5,147 nt of DNA from NCBI GenBank assembly GCA_011051745.1, contig DRKO01000274.1:1-5147 (forward strand), given 5' to 3'. Shown piece after piece: positions 1-4,846 of this stretch (positions are counted from its first letter, which is position 1; every line of letters starts with the position of its first letter). Made by a program: the position numbers and the translations under genes. The DNA is from Chloroflexota bacterium. Its GTDB lineage: Bacteria; Chloroflexota; Anaerolineae; Aggregatilineales; UBA3940. Under the pieces are notes generated by a model. The model ran no database searches. It was given only the letters and a program-made list of their open reading frames with translations, and was not told the DNA's origin.

Positions 1-523
1 CAAGGTTGTGCAGGACGCCTTCGGCATTGTCAAGGGCGTTATGACGACCATCCACTCCTACACCAACGACCAGCGCATCCTCGACCTGCCGCACAAAGAC
101 CTGCGCCGCGCCCGGGCCGCCGCTCTGAACATCATCCCGACTACAACGGGTGCTGCCAGGGCTCTTGCGCTGGTCATCCCTGAGCTGGAAGGCAAGTTCG
201 ACGGCTTCGCGATGCGGGTTCCCACCCCGACCGTTTCGGTGGTGGACTTCGTCGCGGAGCTGGAGAAGGAAACGACGACCGAAGAGCTGCATGAAGCCTT
301 CCGCGCGGCAGCCAACGGCCCCATGAAGGGCATTCTGGGCTTCTCCGAGGAGCCGCTCGTCAGCATGGACTACAAGGGCGACCCGCGCTCCAGCATTGTA
401 GATGCCCAGTTTACCTTCATTATGGGCGGCAATATGGCGAAAGTCGTGTCCTGGTACGATAACGAATGGGGATACTCCGTGCGCACGGCTGATCTGGCTA
501 AGCTGATCGCGGATCAACTCTAA
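1..523 (+). CDS. gap: Glyceraldehyde-3-phosphate dehydrogenase, C-terminal catalytic domain (5' end outside window)
   Basis: This gene encodes the cytoplasmic glycolytic enzyme that oxidises and phosphorylates glyceraldehyde-3-phosphate to 1,3-bisphosphoglycerate. The window opens inside it: the first complete codon is AAG at 2-4, and 173 residues remain of a family length near 335. The NAD-binding half and the catalytic-Cys motif (SCTTNC) must lie just upstream. Visible family landmarks are the catalytic His in TTIHSYTNDQ (about visible residue 18), the S-loop DLPHKDLRRARAAALNIIP, the phosphate-site TTTGAA, the substrate Arg in MRVPTPTVSVVD, and the C-terminal WYDNEWGYS. In the Bacillus stearothermophilus enzyme, Leu-Pro at the DLPHKD position goes with NAD+ preference, whereas NADP-using GapB and chloroplast forms have Ala-Ser there. 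This therefore looks like the NAD+-dependent glycolytic type, although the other determinant (near residue 32) is not visible. The stop is TAA at 521-523, and pgk follows after 124 bp, the usual gap-pgk order. No frameshift is seen. Confidence 0.97.
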   Translation, partial: KVVQDAFGIVKGVMTTIHSYTNDQRILDLPHKDLRRARAAALNIIPTTTGAARALALVIPELEGKFDGFAMRVPTPTVSVVDFVAELEKETTTEELHEAFRAAANGPMKGILGFSEEPLVSMDYKGDPRSSIVDAQFTFIMGGNMAKVVSWYDNEWGYSVRTADLAKLIADQL

Positions 524-582
524 AGAACGACGTACCGCGACTATCGGAGCCCTCCCATGTCCGGGAGTTCTGTGACACATAC

Positions 583-623
583 AGGGGCGGCAACTTACCG
601 CTAACGGCGGTATGCCCGCCCCT
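583..623 (+). promoter_or_regulatory. Large stem-loop in the gap-pgk spacer, just upstream of the pgk RBS
   Basis: The arm AGGGGCGGCA (583-592) pairs with TGCCCGCCCCT (613-623) with one bulged C. The upper stem TACCGC (596-601) pairs perfectly with GCGGTA (607-612) around the loop TAACG. Only three unpaired bases (593-595) separate the two helices, so about 16 pairs form a near-continuous rod. It ends 11 nt before the pgk Shine-Dalgarno sequence. No T-run follows (CTACACTGCC), so it is not a canonical intrinsic terminator. Its role could be mRNA processing or stability at the gap-pgk boundary, attenuation, or weak termination. A second, weaker hairpin lies upstream (CTCCC 552-556 with GGGAG 563-567). 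I see no convincing promoter in the spacer 524-647, so pgk is probably co-transcribed with gap. Confidence 0.6.
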
Positions 624-634
624 CTACACTGCCC

Positions 635-640
635 AGGGGG
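635..640 (+). promoter_or_regulatory. Ribosome binding site of pgk (decides the start)
   Basis: AGGGGG lies 7 nt upstream of the ATG at 648. An in-frame ATG at 612 falls inside the stem-loop 583-623, has no such motif before it, and would add 12 residues (MPAPLHCPGGIS) that are unlike PGK N-termini. The start at 648 is therefore preferred. Confidence 0.8.
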
Positions 641-647
641 AATCTCC

Positions 648-1835
648 ATGAATAAAAAGACGATTCGAGATGTTGACCTGAAAGGCAAGCGTGTGCTGGT
701 GCGGGTTGACTTCAACGTGCCCTTGAAAGACGGCAAGGTAGCGGACGATACCCGCATTGAGGCGGCCATCCCGACGCTGAAAGCCATTCTTGAACAGCAT
801 CCCAGGGCCGTGATCCTGATGTCTCATCTGGGGCGGCCCAAGGGTGAACGTAAGCCGGAATTCTCGCTGAGGCCGGTGGTTCCGGTGCTGGCCGAGAAGC
901 TGGGGGTGGATGTTGCCTTTGCTGAGGACTGCGTGGGCGAAGTGGCCGAGCAGGCCGTCGCCGCGTTGCCGGAGGGTGGAGTGTTGCTGCTGGAGAACAC
1001 CCGCTTCCACCCGGAGGAGCGCAAAAACGATCCGGAGTTTGCCCGGCAACTCGCCAAACTGGGGGATATCTACGTCAACGACGCTTTTGGCTCGGCCCAC
1101 CGGGCGCATGCCAGCACTGAAGGCGTCGCACACTACCTTCCGGCGGTGGCCGGGCTGCTGATGGAAAAAGAGATCGAGTTCCTCAGCAACGCGATTGAGT
1201 CACCCAGGCGGCCTTTTGTCGCCATTCTGGGCGGGGCCAAGATATCCGACAAGATCGGCGTCATCGAGAATCTGCTGAATAAGGCCGACCGGATTCTGAT
1301 CGGCGGCGGCATGGCGAATACGTTCGCTGCCGCGCAGGGCATCCCGATGGGCGATTCGCTGGTTGAGGCGGACGCGCTGGAGACGGCTAAAAGCATCCTG
1401 AGCAAGGCTGGCGATAAGCTGGTTCTGCCGGTTGACCTCGTGATCGCCGACACCTTCGACGAGAACGCGAACACAAAAGTCGTCCCCCTGAAAGAGGGAG
1501 TCCCCGAGGGGTGGCGCGCGCTCGACATCGGCGCGGAGACGGTCGAGCTTTTCAAGAAGCATCTGGCGGAGGCGATGACGGTCGTCTGGAACGGGCCGAT
1601 GGGGGTCTTCGAGATGGCTCCCTTTGCGAAGGGAACCTTTGCCATCGCCGAGGTGCTGGCCGGGCGTGCCGCCGAAGGCGCAACCGTCATCATCGGGGGC
1701 GGGGACTCGGCATCGGCCATCAAGCAGGCCGGACTGGCGGATAAGGTGACTCACGTCAGCACGGGCGGCGGGGCCAGCCTGGAGATGCTGGAAGGGAAGG
1801 TTCTGCCCGGCCTGGCAGCGCTGGATGACAAGTAG
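648..1835 (+). CDS. pgk: Phosphoglycerate kinase
   Basis: Cytoplasmic enzyme that transfers the acyl phosphate of 1,3-bisphosphoglycerate to ADP, giving 3-phosphoglycerate and ATP. It is the step directly after GAPDH. The product is 395 residues, the normal bacterial length, and looks complete. Landmarks from the ATG at 648: the PGK signature RVLVRVDFNVP (15-25, with Asp21 and Asn23 for substrate); Arg36 in DTRI; SHLGRP (59-64); the basic-patch segment LENTRFHPEE (115-124); NDAFGSAHRAHAS (144-156); the hinge and nucleotide-domain entry AILGGAKISDK (192-202); LIGGGMANTF (217-226); VVWNGPMGVFE (312-322); and the Gly-rich phosphate-transfer loop IIGGGDS (348-354) followed by STGGGASLE (371-379). 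The N-domain binds 3PG and the C-domain binds the nucleotide. It is followed by a terminator-like hairpin and probably ends a gap-pgk transcript. Codon use matches its neighbours and no defect is seen. Confidence 0.99.
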   Translation: MNKKTIRDVDLKGKRVLVRVDFNVPLKDGKVADDTRIEAAIPTLKAILEQHPRAVILMSHLGRPKGERKPEFSLRPVVPVLAEKLGVDVAFAEDCVGEVAEQAVAALPEGGVLLLENTRFHPEERKNDPEFARQLAKLGDIYVNDAFGSAHRAHASTEGVAHYLPAVAGLLMEKEIEFLSNAIESPRRPFVAILGGAKISDKIGVIENLLNKADRILIGGGMANTFAAAQGIPMGDSLVEADALETAKSILSKAGDKLVLPVDLVIADTFDENANTKVVPLKEGVPEGWRALDIGAETVELFKKHLAEAMTVVWNGPMGVFEMAPFAKGTFAIAEVLAGRAAEGATVIIGGGDSASAIKQAGLADKVTHVSTGGGASLEMLEGKVLPGLAALDDK

Positions 1836-1844
1836 ACCCGCACA

Positions 1845-1879
1845 GGAGAGGGCCAGCCCGGACGCTGGCCCTCTTCGTT
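1845..1879 (+). terminator. Terminator-like hairpin after pgk
   Basis: Ten bases after the pgk stop, AGAGGGCCAGC (1847-1857) pairs perfectly with GCTGGCCCTCT (1864-1874) around the 6-nt loop CCGGAC. A G-T and a G-C pair extend it to 13 bp. The tail TCTTCGTT is only moderately T-rich, so termination may be incomplete. A second possible stem lies just after it (TGCCCG 1879-1884 with CGGGCA 1898-1903). Since a strong promoter follows, this hairpin most likely separates gap-pgk from the kinase-tpiA unit. Confidence 0.8.
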
Positions 1880-1911
1880 GCCCGCCCCAGGGCGTGCCGG
1901 GCAGTGGGCTG

Positions 1912-1940
1912 TTGTTCGGCGGGTAGGCCTCCGTTATAAT
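1912..1940 (+). promoter_or_regulatory. Sigma70-type promoter for the kinase-tpiA unit
   Basis: A perfect -10 hexamer TATAAT (1935-1940) lies 17 bp downstream of TTGTTC (1912-1917), which keeps the TTG of the -35 consensus. Transcription would start near 1946-1948, leaving a leader of about 55 nt before the ATG at 2002. The position, between a terminator-like hairpin and the next gene in a GC-rich context, makes a chance match unlikely. A small hairpin CCGGC/GCCGG (1976-1988, 3-nt loop) ends where the kinase ribosome binding site begins. Confidence 0.78.
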
Positions 1941-1988
1941 GATCGCTGGCATGCCGGTCGCTGTGTTCTGTTATCCCGGCAGGGCCGG

Positions 1989-1993
1989 AAAGG
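1989..1993 (+). promoter_or_regulatory. Ribosome binding site of the kinase gene (decides the start)
   Basis: AAAGG (within GGAAAGGT) lies 8 nt before the ATG at 2002. Two upstream in-frame ATGs are unsuitable: the one at 1939 overlaps the -10 hexamer, and the one at 1951 is only a few bases from the predicted transcript start with no Shine-Dalgarno sequence. Confidence 0.7.
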
Positions 1994-2001
1994 TCGCATC
2001 C

Positions 2002-3204
2002 ATGACGTTTGAGATTGGCGAGAAAATCGGCCCCTACCGCATCGTTGAATCCATCGGGCAGGGGGGCATGGCTACTGTCTACAAAGCCTATCATGCCCGG
2101 CTGGATCGCTATGTGGCGATCAAAGTCCTGCATCCGGCTTTGAAGCAGGACCCCAGCTTTCTGGAACGCTTTCAGCGTGAGGCCCGTCTGATCGCCCGCC
2201 TTGAACATCCCAACATCGTCCCTGTGTATGACTTCAGCGAGTACAAGGGCAACCCCTATCTTGTGATGCGCTTCATCGAGGGGAAAACGCTCAAGGCGCG
2301 GTTGAAGGAAGGCCCGCTCTCGCTGGTGCAAACCGCGCAGATCGTGCAGAGCGTGGGAAGCGCCCTGTCATACGCCCATAAGGAAGGCATCCTGCACCGC
2401 GACATCAAGCCTTCCAACATCATGCTGGCGAAGGACGGGAACATTTACCTGGCCGACTTCGGGCTGGCACGGATGGTGCAATCCTCGGAGAGCACGATCT
2501 CCCGCGATATGATCGTGGGAACCCCGCATTATGTCTCGCCGGAGCAGGCCAGAGGGGATAGCGAACTGGACGCCCGAACGGATATTTACTCGCTGGGCGT
2601 GGTGATCTACGAGCTGGTGGTGGGGAAAGTGCCCTTCACTGCCGATACGCCTTATGCCATCGTGCACGATCATATCTATACACCCCTGCCCATGCCGCGC
2701 GAGGTCAACCCCGATGTGCCCGAATCCATCGAACGGGTGCTGTTCAAGGCGCTGGCGAAGAAGCCTGAGGAGCGATACTCGACGGTTGATGAGATGGTGG
2801 CCGCCTTCCTCGACGCCGTGGAAAAGGCCGACATCGGGGAGGCCGAACCCCTGCCCCGCACCGAGCCGACATTCCCGCGTTCTGTCCTGCCCGACGGGGC
2901 AGCGGGACCCACTCAGGAGGTGAACCTCTCCCGCCCGGAGGCGACGCTGGCCGTTCTGCAAACGGGTGACCAGACAACCCTGCCACCTGTACAGACGAAG
3001 GCCTTTCAGGCGAAAAGACGCAGGGGCGGGGGTGCTCTGTGGGCAGTGGGCGGATTGATCCTGCTGGTGATCACGATTCTGGTCGGGGGGCTCCACCTGG
3101 GGCGGGTGATCCGTGAGGAGTACAACCACGTTTTTCGCGAAGTTCAGAGTGAGGGCAGCTTCCTCTTCGAGGAATCCCCTTACGCCCCCCTCGATGTCAT
3201 CTGA
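2002..3204 (+). CDS. Membrane-anchored bacterial Ser/Thr protein kinase (Hanks/Pkn type)
   Basis: A 400-residue protein with a complete, apparently active kinase domain at residues 12-271: Gly-rich loop GQGGMATV (19-26), VAIK Lys41, helix-C Glu60 (QREAR), catalytic HRDIKPSN (132-139), DFG (152-154), an activation loop rich in Ser/Thr (SSESTIS, 161-167), GTPHYVSPEQ (173-182, the APE-equivalent) and DARTDIYSLGVV. It is an RD kinase, so activation-loop autophosphorylation is expected. A Pro/Thr-rich linker follows (274-337), then KRRR (338-341), one TM helix (about 345-364) and a tail of about 36 residues. The positive-inside rule puts the kinase in the cytoplasm and the tail outside. No PASTA, TPR, WD40 or other recognised sensor is present, and I cannot name the signal or substrates. 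The gene has its own promoter, and tpiA follows 31 bp after its stop, suggesting co-transcription. Regulation of glycolysis is only a guess from position. Confidence 0.95.
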   Translation: MTFEIGEKIGPYRIVESIGQGGMATVYKAYHARLDRYVAIKVLHPALKQDPSFLERFQREARLIARLEHPNIVPVYDFSEYKGNPYLVMRFIEGKTLKARLKEGPLSLVQTAQIVQSVGSALSYAHKEGILHRDIKPSNIMLAKDGNIYLADFGLARMVQSSESTISRDMIVGTPHYVSPEQARGDSELDARTDIYSLGVVIYELVVGKVPFTADTPYAIVHDHIYTPLPMPREVNPDVPESIERVLFKALAKKPEERYSTVDEMVAAFLDAVEKADIGEAEPLPRTEPTFPRSVLPDGAAGPTQEVNLSRPEATLAVLQTGDQTTLPPVQTKAFQAKRRRGGGALWAVGGLILLVITILVGGLHLGRVIREEYNHVFREVQSEGSFLFEESPYAPLDVI

Positions 3205-3224
3205 CGACACCTGAACCATCCATT

Positions 3225-3230
3225 AAGGAG
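3225..3230 (+). promoter_or_regulatory. Ribosome binding site of tpiA
   Basis: AAGGAG is a near-perfect Shine-Dalgarno sequence 5 nt before the tpiA ATG at 3236. The 31-bp gap after the kinase stop holds this site and no promoter or terminator, which supports a shared transcript. Confidence 0.8.
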
Positions 3231-3235
3231 ATCGT

Positions 3236-4009
3236 ATGCGTACACCGTTTCTGGCAGGCAACTGGAAAATGCACAAGACGATCCCTGAGGCGCTGGAACT
3301 GGTCAACGCGCTGAAAGGCCCGCTTGGGGAGATCAAGGGTGTGAAGAAGGCCGTCTGCCCCTCGTTCGTCGCCCTGGCCCCGGTGGCCGAGGCCCTGAAG
3401 GGCAGCGATATTCTGCTGGGCGCCCAGAACATGTACTGGGAGGAAGAAGGGGCCTACACCGGCGAGGTGTCCCCCCTGATGCTCAAAGGGCTGTGTGATC
3501 TGGTGATCATCGGCCACTCTGAGCGACGCCAGTACTTCGGCGAGACGGACGAGACCGTCAACAAGAAGATCAAGGCGGCTCTGGCGCACGGGCTGGACCC
3601 CATCGTGTGCGTGGGGGAGAGCCTGGAGCAGAACCGGGCCGGAGAGACGGAGAGCTTCGTCGGCTCGCAGGTGCGGGCCGCCTTTGAAGGGATCACGGCG
3701 GAGCAGGCCAAGGGGATCGTTGTCGCCTACGAGCCGATCTGGGCGATCGGCACGGGCATCGCGGCCACGCCGGAGGAAGCCAACCGTATCATCGGAGAGG
3801 TAGTCCGGGGCACGCTGGCGGAACTCTACGGCGATGAGATCGCCCAGCAGATGATCATCCAGTATGGCGGCAGCATCAAGCCCGCCAACGTCGAGGCCCT
3901 GATGTCCCAGCCGGAAATTGACGGCGGGCTGGTCGGCGGGGCCTCGCTGAAAGCCGGGGATTTCATCACCCTGGTTGAAGTTACCGCCAGGGTCAAGGGG
4001 CTGGCCTAG
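3236..4009 (+). CDS. tpiA: Triose-phosphate isomerase
   Basis: Cytoplasmic TIM-barrel enzyme, normally a dimer, that interconverts dihydroxyacetone phosphate and glyceraldehyde-3-phosphate, the substrate of the upstream gap product. At 257 residues it has the usual bacterial length. All catalytic residues are present: Asn9 and Lys11 in AGNWKM, electrophile His94 in IIGHSERR, and catalytic base Glu166 in VAYEPIWAIGTG, the PROSITE-type signature that runs into flexible loop 6 (169-174). The phosphate-gripping segments YGGSIKPAN (210-218) and LVGGASL (232-238) are intact. The start is fixed by AAGGAG 5 nt upstream and by MRTPFLAGNWKM matching family N-termini. It follows the kinase gene by 31 bp, probably on the same transcript, and is closed by a strong intrinsic terminator. 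Nothing in the sequence suggests altered function. Confidence 0.99.
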   Translation: MRTPFLAGNWKMHKTIPEALELVNALKGPLGEIKGVKKAVCPSFVALAPVAEALKGSDILLGAQNMYWEEEGAYTGEVSPLMLKGLCDLVIIGHSERRQYFGETDETVNKKIKAALAHGLDPIVCVGESLEQNRAGETESFVGSQVRAAFEGITAEQAKGIVVAYEPIWAIGTGIAATPEEANRIIGEVVRGTLAELYGDEIAQQMIIQYGGSIKPANVEALMSQPEIDGGLVGGASLKAGDFITLVEVTARVKGLA

Positions 4010-4023
4010 TCAACTCGTCGGAT

Positions 4024-4064
4024 GAGGGCGGCGTTTCATCGGGGAGCGCTGCCCTCTTTCTTTT
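4024..4064 (+). terminator. Intrinsic terminator after tpiA
   Basis: GAGGGCGGCG (4024-4033) pairs with CGCTGCCCTC (4047-4056), 10 bp including one G-T pair, around a 14-nt... loop region (4034-4046, 13 nt). It is followed directly by the T-tract TTTCTTTT (4057-4064). This is the best-formed terminator in the window. It is unusual in ending only 14 nt before the next gene's ATG at 4079 on the same strand. Confidence 0.9.
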
Positions 4065-4078
4065 AAGGCGGAGGCCAC

Positions 4079-4846
4079 ATGCCTGACTGGATACTTTCAT
4101 GGATACTGATCGGTCTGACGATCTGGCCGTTGATCCAGGTGGAGCGCTGGATACACAAGCATATCCAGGGGCTGGGCCTCCTGCTGACCAACAACCCGCA
4201 GGCAGCAGTGTTGATCTACTACCTCCTCCTCCTGCCCGGTGTTGCCCTCCATGAACTCAGCCAGTGGCTTCTGGCGAAAGCGCTGGGCGTCAGGGTCAAG
4301 AAGTTTCGCCTGTGGCCGGAGAAGCAACGCGGCGGGATCATCCGGCTGGGGCTGGTCGAGATTGACCCCAAGACGGATACGATACGGGCCACGCTGGTGG
4401 GTATGGTTCCGCTCGCGACCGGTCTGGCCGCGATCGCGCTGATCGGGAGCACCCACTTTAACACCGATGTACTGCTTGACTCGCTGCTGACGGGTGATCT
4501 GCCCACCATCATCGCCGGACTCAACGCCTTTGTCTCCGCACCTGACTTCTGGCTGTGGGTCTATCTGGTCTTTGCAATCGCCAATGCCATGCTCCCGGAG
4601 CCACACGACCGGATTAGCTGGCCTTTGCTGGGTGGCACGATTGCGGCGATTGTGATCTTCCTGCTGGTTCTTGACCTGAATATCCTGCTACAGACGTGGG
4701 TACAGGGGCCGCTCGCTCAACTGGCCCGCTGGGTGAGCCTGGCCCTTCTCATCGCGCTGACAATTGACGTGATCTGTATGATGCTGATCGCGGGGATGGA
4801 GTGGCTGTTCAGCCGTATTCTGAACCGTGAACTGGAGTATCGTTAG
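4079..4846 (+). CDS. Multi-pass membrane protein with degenerate M50-metalloprotease-like motifs; function unknown
   Basis: A 255-residue, strongly hydrophobic protein for which I have no established name. Likely membrane segments are about 4-20, 42-57, 104-123, 157-174, 185-205 and 218-243. LPGVALHELSQWLLAKALGV (52-71) resembles the active-site helix of membrane metallopeptidases (HExxH, as in site-2 protease family M50), but the second zinc His is Gln62: the motif is His58-Glu59-Leu-Ser-Gln62. Further on, NAMLPEPHD (169-177) has Asn and Asp eight residues apart, like the N..P....D metal motif of M50 proteins. A soluble basic segment lies between (72-100). If the kinship is real, this is probably a protease-derived protein with weakened or lost zinc binding. 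It could instead be an unrelated membrane protein. The ATG at 4079 is preceded by GGAGG (4070-4074) with a short 4-nt spacer. No promoter is seen between the tpiA terminator and this start. The TAG stop overlaps the stop of the convergent gene. Confidence 0.85.
   Translation: MPDWILSWILIGLTIWPLIQVERWIHKHIQGLGLLLTNNPQAAVLIYYLLLLPGVALHELSQWLLAKALGVRVKKFRLWPEKQRGGIIRLGLVEIDPKTDTIRATLVGMVPLATGLAAIALIGSTHFNTDVLLDSLLTGDLPTIIAGLNAFVSAPDFWLWVYLVFAIANAMLPEPHDRISWPLLGGTIAAIVIFLLVLDLNILLQTWVQGPLAQLARWVSLALLIALTIDVICMMLIAGMEWLFSRILNRELEYR

Noticed and set aside
571..582. TGTGACACATAC in the gap-pgk spacer, resembling a CRP half-site or a -35 element
   Set aside because: Only one half of the CRP palindrome is present, and no -10-like hexamer lies at a suitable distance before pgk, so neither an operator nor a promoter is supported.
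612..647. Upstream in-frame ATG as the start of pgk
   Set aside because: It lies in the stem of the 583-623 hairpin with no Shine-Dalgarno sequence, and the extra residues do not look like a PGK N-terminus. The ATG at 648 has AGGGGG 7 nt upstream.
1925..1930. AGGCCT palindrome in the spacer of the kinase promoter as an operator
   Set aside because: A 6-bp palindrome alone is expected by chance in GC-rich DNA and is too short to support a repressor site.
1200..1952. Long minus-strand open frame of 250 codons opposite pgk and its downstream region
   Set aside because: It is antisense to a fully intact pgk, runs through the terminator hairpin, has no recognisable domain, and is the sort of shadow frame expected in GC-rich coding DNA.
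2368..3219. Long minus-strand open frame of 283 codons opposite the kinase gene
   Set aside because: The plus strand encodes every kinase motif in order. The antisense product is His/Arg/Gln-rich low-quality sequence without family features.
4097..4606. Minus-strand open frame opposite the membrane protein gene
   Set aside because: The plus-strand product has coherent TM segments and a proper RBS. The antisense product is polar with no recognisable motif.
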